Source: Euperipatoides rowelli (Eukaryota > Onychophora > Udeonychophora > Euonychophora > Peripatopsidae). From it: a DNA stretch of 10,907 bases. The stretch lies in the NCBI GenBank assembly GCA_003024985.2, contig PXIH01S0000940.1; one strand, given 5' to 3'. Below the pieces are notes generated by a model that had not been told where the DNA came from, made no database searches, and saw nothing but the letters and a program-made list of their open reading frames with translations. Numbering within the stretch: position 1 is the first letter of the stretch; each line of letters opens with the position of its first letter. This document shows, piece after piece, positions 1 to 8,475 of this stretch. The position numbers and the translations under genes were made by a program.

Positions 1-474
1 TTTGCCTGTCTAAGCAATTTTCAAGGTTACTTCTCATACGCTTTTTTTATATCTTTTGATCTATTATGATTTAGGGCATAAAATTAATATTTTTAAGTAT
101 GTAGTTGTTCCAGGATGATAAATAATAATAAAACAATGTGAACCACATATGATTCAAAAAGCGTACGAGTAGAATTTATTTTTCACACGCTTTTTGTATC
201 ACATAAGATTCACATTTAACTTTGCATTTTAGCGCAAATTAATTTTTTTTTTTTAAAAAATGTTATTTTGTATCTAAATATAAAATTAATTAATGTTCTA
301 TAATAAAAAAAACTTATTTAACAAATAAGTTTTGAATACAAAATTTAATTTTGTGTATATTTATGTTTTCATTACCTAAAACTATTATTTCATATAGTTA
401 ATAATGATACGTTTTGTGAATCATATGTGATGCATAGCAAGTTAGAACACTTTCAAACTGATACGTTTAGCTCC
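1..474. mobile_element. Truncated second copy of the same MITE
   Basis: Bases 1-474 match 2747-3220 of the intact MITE with a constant offset of 2746. By my reading there are no substitutions or indels, including the homopolymer runs. The left TTAA and CCC lie just off the window. The right end is missing: homology stops at ...tagctcc (474), while the intact copy continues for 137 bp to its right terminus. The sequence after the break is the last four intron bases and then exon F. There is no TTAA at the break, so this is not a normal transposon end. It could be a real deletion or an assembly join. Confidence 0.85.
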
Positions 475-478
475 TTAC

Positions 479-581
479 CTTTAAAAGAGGAATGGAAACT
501 TTGCCTAGGAACTCAACTTTCTTATCCCTGTCTTCATCGTATACAGTGAGCTCTAATACTGAATGGATATCTTTAATATTG
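479..581 (-). CDS. Mctp: MCTP exon F: C2C calcium loop 3
   Basis: This 103-nt exon has acceptor catttcag and donor TTAAAG|gtaagg. It completes Phe172 with one base and encodes residues 173-206, [19 protein letters not shown] followed by [15 protein letters not shown], in phase 0 at its end. This is the second half of C2C. D187 and D189 are loop-3 calcium ligands; the third loop-3 position (E195 by D-x-D-x5 spacing) is Glu rather than the Asp seen in vertebrate copies, a conservative change that may be usual in invertebrates. The donor's first four intron bases (475-478) are followed immediately by sequence identical to the interior of the MITE at 2740-3361, which is unusual for an intron start. 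The rest of C2C and the membrane segments would be encoded beyond base 1. Confidence 0.92.
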
Positions 582-699
582 CTGAAATGAGATAATCACA
601 CAATTAAATCAAACGCTATTATACGACTTTATATCAAACCCCCAAAAGAATAAAAAAAGAGGACACATTTTAAAAGCAAAGGAGTTTAGAAGCTCCACT

Positions 700-870
700 A
701 CCAGCAAGGTCAAGGTAACGCGTATCTGGGGGAGAAGAGGCGAGTAAAATTAGAAAAGATTTTCAGGTGCTTATTACCACTGGTTTGGGGGATGTCCACT
801 CTCCTCATTCCCCATGGTGTCGGGGGGAAGAGCCCTGATGAGGCAGGGAGTTAGGGAGCCAATAAATTTG
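700..870. other. GC-rich patch, possible TE remnant
   Basis: This stretch, with G runs such as GGTTTGGGGG and GGGGGGAAGAGCCCTGATG, is far richer in G+C than the rest of the intron. A second small GC-rich patch (GGCCGTGTCCTGG, then CCCCCGCCTGGCGGG) lies at about 1985-2025. Neither has an open frame or splice context suggesting an MCTP exon, and the flanking exons join in phase without them. A decayed transposon, perhaps non-LTR, is the likeliest source, but I do not recognise a family. Confidence 0.4.
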
Positions 871-1375
871 ATTTTGAGATGAATTTATGCATTCTTAGTG
901 GCAAATGTATATTATTCCAAGTCTTAATTAAAAACAAATATATTGGTCATTAGACTCACACAATTCAAGTTTGTCTACACTATTCTTAACAAATTTCAGC
1001 ATTCCGTTTATAAGAAACCAAAACAACAATTCCAGAAAACCATAACATCTGGCAACCATATAAATATAAATTTTTTGAAGCCTAATTTTGGATGGAGAAC
1101 TAATTCTTTGCTATCAGAACTGTGTGAATATTCTTGAAGGTGTTAAAATGCGAGTTGAACTCAAATTAATTATCAGAGTTTAATGGGGTTAATATAGAAA
1201 TGATTCCTGTGAACACAAAAATGGAAAATGAGCGTTATCTAATAAGAAATGGCTGAACAAAAGTGATTAAAAAAGTTGATAAATGCAATTGATGCCAATT
1301 TATACCCTTGCAAGGGGATGGGCACACCATCGCAATCACTCACACATCTCAATACTTGATAACCACTGTAGTAAT

Positions 1376-1420
1376 ATTACATAATATTAAGTTAACTGAT
1401 TATTACATAATATTAAGTTA
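1376..1420 (+). repeat. Short direct repeat, 19 bp twice
   Basis: ATTACATAATATTAAGTTA occurs at 1376-1394 and again at 1402-1420, separated by 7 bp, a 26-bp period. It lies in the intron between exons E and F, with no sign of coding. Confidence 0.8.
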
Positions 1421-1542
1421 CTTAATTGGTACATTTTTGTTTATTGCTGAGCAATGGTGTATCTACATATTTTGGGACCTCCTGCGGGAAACTTAAAGTT
1501 TGACAAAGTTTTATTTGATAAGCTTTTCTTTTTTTTTTTTTT

Positions 1543-1952
1543 GGTTGTCTGGAAGTTTTTATGTCTTAATGTTGGTCAATCCCCTTGACAAAAAAAATAT
1601 ATTTATTTTTAGACCTAATTACGGTGATATCTGGTGTTTATTTTATGCTGCTACTGTCTGTTGACAAAAAAAAAAAACACCAGATATCTCTGTAATTAGG
1701 TCTAAAAAATATTTGTTTTTTTGTCAATGAGATTGACCAACATTAGGACATCAAAACATCCAGACACCAACAATAAACACCAGATATCACGATAATTAGG
1801 TCCACAAATATTTATTTTGACAAGGGGATTGACCAACATTAAGACATCAAAACNCAACAATAAACACCAGATATCACGATAATTAGGTCCACAAATATTT
1901 ATTTTGACAAGGGGATTGACCAACATTAAGACATCAAAACTTCCAGACAACC
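1543..1952. mobile_element. Long hairpin (foldback) repeat element
   Basis: The left arm 1543-1643 (GGTTGTCTGGAAG at its outer end, GATATCTGGTGTTTATT at its inner end) recurs in reverse complement three times to the right of a short spacer at 1644-1675. The inner copy 1676-1766 is the most diverged, and two further near-perfect copies occupy 1768-1853 and 1855-1940 with the outer end CTTCCAGACAACC at 1940-1952. The outer ends therefore form a terminal inverted repeat of about 100 bp. There is no coding capacity. Poly-T precedes and poly-A follows, so a target duplication cannot be picked out. This looks like a foldback-type non-autonomous element or an expanded MITE in the intron between exons E and F. 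The superfamily is not recognised. Confidence 0.7.
1768..1940. repeat. Two identical 86-bp tandem units joined by an N
   Basis: Bases 1768-1853 and 1855-1940 read identically (starting CAACAATAAACACC and ending GACATCAAAAC) and are separated by the single ambiguous base at 1854. A third, diverged unit lies at 1676-1766. The open frame across this region on the minus strand is just the repeat translated, not a gene. Because the two units are identical and meet at an N, one may be an assembly duplication. Confidence 0.85.
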
Positions 1953-2054
1953 CACAGAAAAAAAAATTTTAAATTTTTTTTGTCTGGGCCGTGTCCTGGT
2001 CAGCCCTCCTCCCCCGCCTGGCGGGTTTGGTTTCCCAACAATGACTTATAGTAA

Positions 2055-2222
2055 TTGAATTATTCTTTCATTTATATACGTTATTATCTGCCATTTGTGA
2101 CAATAGGGTAATAGTTTTCATTGTTTGAATTACTTTCAGCACCACATTTGTTATTTGCCATTTATGGCAATAATTTGAATTATTTTCATAAATACATTAA
2201 ATCTTCATTTGTGGAAATAATA
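2055..2222 (+). repeat. Degenerate repeat of TTGAATTA...TTTGCCATTT units
   Basis: Units starting TTGAATTA begin at 2055, 2125 and 2175; the first two continue to GCCATTTGTGACAATA and GCCATTTATGGCAATA. Periods are 70 and 50 bp, so this is a decayed tandem array at best. It could also be AT-rich coincidence in part. Confidence 0.4.
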
Positions 2223-2501
2223 CTTTGCAATATTTATATTACTTTTATCAGTGCAATTGTAAAAATTACTGACGTGCAATATCATAATATAGATGTAATA
2301 TAAACACAATCGCTGGTATCACTAAACGTACGGCAATATGGAGTACTAAATTACCTGTTAAATAATTTTGTTAATTAACCGTTAATCAATTATTGTTACA
2401 TTGTTGCAACAATTATTAATAAGAGGCTATTTAAATTGTCTTGAGTGTTTCATTGTTTTTATTTAAGCTTAGGCGGTACCGTATATTCAATAAATACTTA
2501 C

Positions 2502-2604
2502 AATGTAAATATTTTATTCCATTCAGGTGATAATGTTTTGTACTCTGTTTGGGTCTGTAGCCTCGCATTAACTAATTCTAGAACACAGAAAGGATCACTT
2601 TTCC
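2502..2604 (-). CDS. Mctp: MCTP exon E: C2C strands after loop 1
   Basis: This 103-nt exon has acceptor attttag and donor TTTACATT|gtaagt. It completes Gly138 with GG, encodes residues 139-171 and gives two bases of Phe172. The product starts [14 protein letters not shown], where D141 is the second loop-1 calcium ligand and SDPF is one of the most constant C2 motifs. It continues with [20 protein letters not shown], the family's KTLNPEW-like turn and following strand. It lies about 140 bp from the intact MITE at 2740-3361, which sits in the upstream intron. Coding sequence is uninterrupted and typical in base use for this AT-rich gene. Confidence 0.92.
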
Positions 2605-2739
2605 CTAAAATAAAAATAAAAACAAAGTCTAAATAAAAAATAATTTTAGATGCCTGTAATTAATTATTTTGAGAGTTTTTAAATTCATGCCAGTTTTGGT
2701 GCAATGTGTTTTTTTTTTTTTTTAAAATTTACCTTGCCT

Positions 2740-3361
2740 TTAACCCTTTGCCTGTCTAAGCAATTTTCAAGGTTACTTCTCATACGCTTTTTTTATATCT
2801 TTTGATCTATTATGATTTAGGGCATAAAATTAATATTTTTAAGTATGTAGTTGTTCCAGGATGATAAATAATAATAAAACAATGTGAACCACATATGATT
2901 CAAAAAGCGTACGAGTAGAATTTATTTTTCACACGCTTTTTGTATCACATAAGATTCACATTTAACTTTGCATTTTAGCGCAAATTAATTTTTTTTTTTT
3001 AAAAAATGTTATTTTGTATCTAAATATAAAATTAATTAATGTTCTATAATAAAAAAAACTTATTTAACAAATAAGTTTTGAATACAAAATTTAATTTTGT
3101 GTATATTTATGTTTTCATTACCTAAAACTATTATTTCATATAGTTAATAATGATACGTTTTGTGAATCATATGTGATGCATAGCAAGTTAGAACACTTTC
3201 AAACTGATACGTTTAGCTCCAACGATCGTTTATTTTTCATTCTGTGAACAAAAATTTTCAGCATTTAAAATCATATGTATTTTGAATCATATNTGATANA
3301 CAAGCATCTGAAACGAACACGATTTGAATCACATATGATTCAAAGACAGGAAAAGGGTTAA
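2740..3361. mobile_element. Complete piggyBac-type MITE with TTAA ends
   Basis: The element is bounded by TTAA at 2740-2743 and TTAA at 3358-3361. Inside these, the left end CCCTTTGCCTGTC (2744-2756) is matched by the reverse complement of the right end GACAGGAAAAGGG (3345-3357) at 12 of 13 positions. TTAA target duplication plus ends beginning CCC is the signature of the piggyBac superfamily. The 614-bp body has no coding capacity, so it is non-autonomous and would rely on a transposase elsewhere. Inside it are five CATATG-centred repeats (one with an N) and an imperfect hairpin at 2883-2912/2931-2960. It sits in the intron between exons D and E. Two ambiguous bases occur at 3293 and 3299. 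Confidence 0.85.
2883..2960. repeat. Internal hairpin of the MITE
   Basis: Bases 2883-2912 and 2931-2960 are inverted repeats, matching at about 23 of 30 positions around an 18-base loop, with a shared core CAAAAAGCGT/ACGCTTTTTG. The same structure is present in the truncated copy at 137-166 and 185-214. It could be an ancient internal end or a transposase-binding arrangement; which one is not decidable from the sequence. Confidence 0.6.
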
Positions 3362-3640
3362 AAATAATTATGTAAAATAAAAAGCTATATTTTTATTCTA
3401 AAAAAAACATTAAATTTAAAGCTCTGAAAACAATATTTAATCTAATATTTGTCAGATACATTATACACACAATAATAAATAAATGCACAGACATATTTAA
3501 AAATTTTCTAAATACATTGGGAACTCCAATTTCTTTAAACTGACAATGAAATAATCAATATAACTTAGGAATTAAAATATTTTATAAATTGTTGGATCAT
3601 GTTGTTAAAAACATTTATGCAAAACATAAGAAGAAATTAC

Positions 3641-3679
3641 CTCCAATATCAGCCGATGCTAAACCCTGAGCTTTGTAAA
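3641..3679 (-). CDS. Mctp: MCTP micro-exon D: C2C calcium loop 1
   Basis: This 39-nt micro-exon has acceptor gttttag and donor GGAG|gtaatt. It completes Val125, encodes YKAQGLASADIG (126-137) and supplies the first base of Gly138. The product is the first C2C strand and the start of calcium loop 1: D135 lies six residues before D141 of the next exon, the D-x5-D spacing expected of C2 loop 1. Both ends are in phase 1 and the length is 13 codons, so skipping it would keep the reading frame but remove the strand and one calcium ligand. The exon is placed by both splice sites, the phase, and a sequence that bridges LTVK and KSDPFC exactly as in family members (compare RAEGLMAADVTG in vertebrates). 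Confidence 0.88.
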
Positions 3680-4315
3680 CTAAAACACACAATTATAATT
3701 TAAAAATTATAAAATATATACTGTATATACATGGAGTCAAAGAATACATGGAGTCAAATAGTTAAATTTAAATGTGATTTTTTTTTCAATGAGATATTCT
3801 ATTAGAACATATTTCATATAAACATAAATAACAAATAATAAGATGTCCCTAGGAGGTATTAACTAGGTAATATTAGTCTAAGCACAAAACAATGTTCGTT
3901 GGTCATCATAGTTCTTAAAATGGAGTACTCAATCTTACAGGAGATTGGTGGTATTTTAATCAGAATTCTAAAGTTGGATCTCACTGCTAGCACTCTGGAT
4001 GCAGCTAATGGTTAATTGAATAAATAATTACCATAGTTGTTTAGACTGGCTACAGATTATGTGAAGGCAACTGCAGCTTAAAGACCGGCTGACAGTTGGG
4101 ACGGGAGCAAATAGCTGGGAACAAACAGCTGCACTGGCATGGCTTGTTTGCAGATGAGATTGTAAACATCTGCTGGTGTTGGCCGCAAATAAGTATGGTG
4201 CACCAAATGCAGGCTTCACATTTTGCTCCGGCCAAATACCGACCATTTTTCCATTATTTATATTCGGTCGAATATTTTATAGTGAACAATTTGGAAGCCG
4301 GAAATCTTATAAAAT

Positions 4316-4402
4316 TAGTTTATTAACCCTATTCTGAAGTGTAGGTGAAAATTTTGGATACAGTAGTTATCAATGCAATGGTGCACAACAGCCAATAATT
4401 AG
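4316..4402 (+). repeat. Diverged direct repeat, copy 1
   Basis: This copy contains GAAGTGTAGGTGAAAATT, then GGATACAGTAGTTATCAATG and GCACAACA-like sequence. It matches 4687-4776 along its length with scattered substitutions and one 5-bp indel. It belongs to an unidentified dispersed repeat in the intron between exons C and D. Confidence 0.7.
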
Positions 4403-4686
4403 TGTAACACTACATTAATACTACTATATGCATAATATATAGTGTATATTATTAATACCAGAGGTCGCACACAGCTTATCGATATTTTCACCTAACTTGC
4501 CCCTTGACCATGGTTTTGGTTCTATGCCTATATCAATAGGGGGGGAGGGGCCAAGTATGGCATCATACTTCAGTGCTAATGCTTGGATTTTGCATAATAA
4601 ATGTATAAATTTGCCAAACTTAAAAATAAGCTTTGAAAAAGTACATCTAAGCATAACATACTTCTTAAACAACAGTTATGTGAACA

Positions 4687-4776
4687 AAGTTTCTTAAACC
4701 TATTCAGAAGTGTAGGTGAAAATTATGGATAGCCTACAGTAGATATCAAAGCAATGATACACAAGAGACAAAATTA
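4687..4776 (+). repeat. Diverged direct repeat, copy 2
   Basis: This is the partner of 4316-4402, about 370 bp away, ending 51 bp from the donor of exon C. It differs mainly by five extra bases that create TAGCCTACAG where copy 1 has TACAG. Confidence 0.7.
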
Positions 4777-4827
4777 GCATTTTTTTTTTTTTTTTAATAT
4801 ATTGTTAAAAGGAGCCCAAATGCTTAC

Positions 4828-4882
4828 CTTTGACAGTTAAGTGCCCAATGTCTCTTAGGTTCTGGAAGGATCGACTATAACT
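4828..4882 (-). CDS. Mctp: MCTP exon C: start of C2C domain
   Basis: This 55-nt exon is too short for ordinary ORF calling. It follows a T-rich tract and ccag acceptor and ends with donor GTCAAAG|gtaagc. It encodes 18 residues (107-124), SYSRSFQNLRDIGHLTVK, and the first base of Val125. In MCTPs the equivalent segment (a short basic/aromatic stretch, then NL-D-G-L-V-V) leads into the first strand of C2C, so it joins directly to LNKY from exon B. The shift from phase 0 at its start to phase 1 at its end is matched by both neighbours. The identification depends on this phase fit and the match to family consensus, both of which are good. Confidence 0.88.
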
Positions 4883-7345
4883 CTGGAAAAAAAAAAAATG
4901 TTTATAAATTAACAGAAAATGAAAACAACACTTAAGATAAAACATATAGGAGTAGTTTTCTATGTGATGTGTACAAAAGCAGCAGGTAAATTTTATTCTA
5001 GTATTAGAAACAGTTTAGTTTTGTTTATTTGTATTAAACAAGATAATCAAATTAATCATTTTCGCATTTTTTATTATTTTTTTCTTAAATTTATCTTATA
5101 TGACAATTCAAAATAAGAAATAAAATCTATCCGTGTTTTTTGAACAGAACAAATCACCAGCCAATGGAGTGTTAAAATAGATAAATGGAGGAGGATAATA
5201 GAGAAATTATTGTTTTATTGAAATCATTTTACAATTTAAATCATAAAGGTAACAAAGTTGGAAACTCAAACTTAACCATTGAATTATAGTATGAAGTAAA
5301 ATGCCCTATTCCAGCATAATCTTAGAATAAATGAACAGACAAGTATATTTGGAATGAAATTTTATACTGTGTACATTTTTTTTTTATAAAAAAAAAAAAA
5401 GTTGGATCCTGGCCATCTATGTCTAAGTTGATCACATGATCAAGTTATTTTTACTTACTCTGAAAAAGTTTAAAGAAAAACAATATTAACAGGAATTAAT
5501 TATTATACCATCATAGCTAAATAAAAGTTGACAGCCTAGCCATTGAGGAAATTTCTTCCCCATATTTTTCTGAAATTGAAAAATCAAATGTTAAAAAAAC
5601 TAAAATTTGCTATAATTGTTTTTAATTAAAATTATTTGACTTATTTTTTTTAAATATTGCGACATACAATAAATGGCTCATAAATTATTCTGCATTTTAT
5701 TTGCCTAGTTGTCTGGGTTTTTGATTACTGGAAAATTATTTTAGTGGTGTTTTGGGAGTATAATCCTCCTTTGTTTGTAATTAATCTAATTATTGGCAGA
5801 AGTAAAATAAGTTGTACAAATAATATGGTAAAAAAAATATATGATACACTGTATATATAGGCTATTTCCTATTACAATGAAGTTACGTTAGCTGGTAACT
5901 GGTAATGTAAGGGCTTATCTGCTAAACGAGTCAATACTAAAAGGAAGAACTAAAAGTGGTTTCTTTAAATCAGCTGTTTTTCAAATAACTGCTTTTCCTC
6001 ACATTTAAGAATAAATGCTCACCCTTCAAGGTGAACCCTGGTTCCTAAAGTTTTCTTAATTTATTACAATCAGAATGTTTATCGGATTCTTGCTTAGCCT
6101 ATATAGATATTTTGACCAACAGATATGAAGTGATTTAAAAAGTCTAAGAGCCGTGAGATTTAATTCAAATGTCACTAAACAATGTTTAATGAAATATCAT
6201 TTTGCATAAAGTAAATATAAATATAATCAAGCAAATGAAAGTATTTACCTTTTTTACGATTTGTTTATCAAATATTAGCGATTAAAAAATATTTTGGTGA
6301 TTTAATTGATTTTCTTAATTTTTTTTTTCATTGGATGAGTAAATTGATTACGATTTGAATGATTTTAATGGAATGACAAGTATAGGAATGTCATCATTTT
6401 ATACTGAAATCATTTCATTTTTAATATTTCAATTTTCATCATGTATCAAATTTAAATATGCTTTTTTTAATTTCACCTCAAAAAATAAACTTATCCTAGG
6501 CAGATTCGTGGCCATTTTGAGAATAAGAAAAAATGAAATAAATGGTAACTATTACATACCTAGCCGTACATCTCTAAGCGTCTATGCGGGTTAAGCTCGA
6601 GTTTGTCTTTTAATGAGGTTCAATGATAAAATCTTATTAGAACTTATTCAATAGACCAGAAAAATAATCAATAGTTTGTTATATGATAAAGTATCCAGAA
6701 AAAAATATATATATTTGAACCTAATATTGTGTTCATTAAATCCATGATTTTTTAAAAGTTGTTTACATGAGATTTTACTGTAATTAAATAAAAACTATAT
6801 TTATGTAAACAAAATGAAGAGGGAAAAAGGGGTAGGCCTACATTACATTATTTTTCTCTATGAATGCTCTTTACTTAGATCCCGTTCAAAGCTTGAAGCA
6901 GCATTGTTAGTTGAAAAATAACTTAGTGCTTAATTACTTTTTCAGAGTGAGTAACTTAATACACAATTAATTTTATAATCAAGAAACATTAGTTTTATTC
7001 TATCTTATTTATTAACTGCCTCTATTACTATCTGTTTTTGATTCTGAATAATAATAATAATAAAACCAAGATAGTTAAATGATTCATACCTTAACTGTGG
7101 TATTCAAAAACTTTATTATTAGGTAAAAATTGTTTGTGGCCAAATGTTGATAAGCCAAATTATGATTAAGATTACATTAATAAAGCAGGTGTGTGCATAG
7201 GGAAATCCATAAACAATAAGCAACTTTATTTTAGGCTATAGCAAATAATTTAAAAAATTAACAATTTTTACAACTGTTATTAATTTTATGAGTAGTATAA
7301 TTCTGAATATTTTATATAAACTTGTAATATATTTAAATAACTTAC
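4883..7345 (-). other. Longest intron, between exons C and B
   Basis: This 2463-nt intron is AT-rich with poly-A/T runs, a 16-bp palindrome TTGATCACATGATCAA at 5428-5443 and the AAT microsatellite. The plus-strand open frames at 4919-5116 and 6355-6594 are AT-driven and show no domain. I see nothing else in it. Confidence 0.88.
7047..7064. repeat. AAT microsatellite
   Basis: A short perfect run of AAT/ATA trinucleotides lies in the intron between exons B and C. A similar TAT/ATT run lies at about 10811-10823. Confidence 0.9.
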
Positions 7346-7532
7346 ATATTTATTTAATATAGTCAGCCTCTCTTGGGGATTTGGTTCATAGTTGGCTAAA
7401 TCAGAGATAGTTTCTGAACCTGTAGTACCACTGATGGTCAATAGTAAATGTATGCAGCCAGCTCCATCTTCTAAATCCATCCACACGTTGTGAGTTTCTT
7501 CTCGATGAAGATCGCTTAAGTCAAGTGAACAC
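7346..7532 (-). CDS. Mctp: MCTP exon B: end of C2B and C2B-C2C linker
   Basis: This 187-nt exon completes Arg44 with one base and encodes residues 45-106. The acceptor is tttgtttag and the donor is AAATAT|gtaagttat, ending in phase 0. It begins CSLDLSDLHREETHNVW, the strand-7 region of C2B that in MCTPs follows the conserved GRC, continues with an acidic LEDGAG turn and the last strand IHLLLTIS, and then enters a linker (GTTGSETISDL, then a proline/asparagine-rich stretch) ending LTILNKY. Vertebrate MCTPs have the same arrangement, with a linker ending near a KRY motif before C2C. The GTTGSETISDL wording is what I associate with arthropod copies, which is the main protein-level hint at the host. 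No stop or frameshift is seen. Confidence 0.92.
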
Positions 7533-8475
7533 CTAAACAAAAATAAAAAATAAGTTAAAACAACGGGCTTTAATAACTATTTAAATACATTTTAACTTTC
7601 CATAAATAGGTGAGCATGATATTTTGACACCATTTGAAATGTTTTATTAAAAAAAGATATTCATTCTATGGAGTTCACACGATTTGTAGAAAACATTTCT
7701 AATCGACTGATCTCATGTTTCTCAAACCCTAGAAACCTTCAATCTTGGTGCCTTTTTGTGAATTTATTTTAGTGATAAGAATTCAGTGTTTTTTCTGGGT
7801 AGGATAATGAATTGGCTCCCTTCTGATTTTTCCTGTATCTTCAACAAACATGAAGACACAGGCCACATAAGGTTTTGAATAAAAGAAAAATCAGTACCAT
7901 TTTGTGACTTAAATTTTCCAAATCATTGAAAAAGTAAAAATGAAAAAAATAAAAACAGATGGCATTGGGTCTGACAAGCAATATTTACAGTAAATAACAT
8001 TTTTACTTGTTTGCACATACAGTAGCCTATGTTTTAATTCTATTGCTTTTACATCTCAATTTACTTTTCATACCCTATAATTTTACATTTATGCAATTAT
8101 CAATCTAGTTTAATAGTTTTGATAATCCAACCTCTCCCCTAAAAAATAAAAATCTTTTTTTTTTATAAATAAAAACAATTTGATACTTTATCCAAAATAT
8201 TGTATATCTGGTTCTAATTTATTTAAATTATGCATTATTGTATTTATTTTAAACCTTTTGAAAAATTGATGAATTTTCTTTCTGAAACTAGGGAGTATTT
8301 TTATTTTTTGTTAGTTTTGTTTTGCTCTTAGAAAGCTTACAAACTAGTTTTCAGAATGTATTTATAACCTTGGGGTGAGGGTGGTAGATGATGCGACTGA
8401 ATAAAATGGAAATTTTATAAATATTTATATTTGTAGAAATAAATATTTCTAATATAAATCAATAAAAATACTTAC
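7533..8475 (-). other. Intron between exons B and A
   Basis: This 943-nt intron is AT-rich non-coding sequence. No repeat element or coding stretch could be supported. Confidence 0.88.

Larger units (their letters stand above)
582..2501 (-). other. Intron between exons F and E
   Basis: This 1920-nt intron has gt at 2501-2500 and ag at 583-582. It holds the foldback element at 1543-1952, the short repeats at 1376-1420 and 2055-2222, and two GC-rich patches (about 700-870 and 1978-2035). The two open frames on the plus strand in it (943-1137, 1308-1496) have no recognisable features and are probably chance. Confidence 0.88.
2605..3640 (-). other. Intron between exons E and D
   Basis: This 1036-nt intron is occupied for 60% of its length by the complete MITE. 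Apart from the MITE it is AT-rich non-coding sequence with no repeat I can support. Confidence 0.88.
3680..4827 (-). other. Intron between exons D and C
   Basis: This 1148-nt intron contains the diverged direct repeats at 4316-4402 and 4687-4776. It also has a GC-richer island at about 4040-4300 with open frames in three readings. The island includes a TATTCGGTCGAATA palindrome (4261-4274) of the type I loosely associate with hAT-like insect elements. None of those frames resembles a known protein, and exons C and D join in phase without them. Confidence 0.85.

Noticed and set aside
1702-1950. Minus-strand open frame of 82 codons with an internal repeat (FDVLMLVNP motif three times)
   Set aside because: It is the tandem/hairpin DNA repeat read as protein. 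It crosses an N and has no gene context.
4028-4326. Overlapping open frames on both strands (4028-4246, 4050-4235, 4096-4326)
   Set aside because: They lie inside an MCTP intron, match no family I know and owe their openness to a local GC-richer patch.
5428-5443. Palindrome TTGATCACATGATCAA as an operator-like site
   Set aside because: It is an isolated palindrome in an intron, with no supporting context.
6355-6594. Plus-strand open frame of 79 codons
   Set aside because: Its composition is AT-driven (Phe, Ile, Lys, Asn), there is no domain, and it lies within an intron of a minus-strand gene.
5453-6954. Shared ACTCTGAAAAAGT word at about 5457 and, inverted, at about 6940, each resembling an acceptor next to a donor
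   Set aside because: Thirteen bases only, with no open frame between plausible sites. Exons B and C already join in phase.
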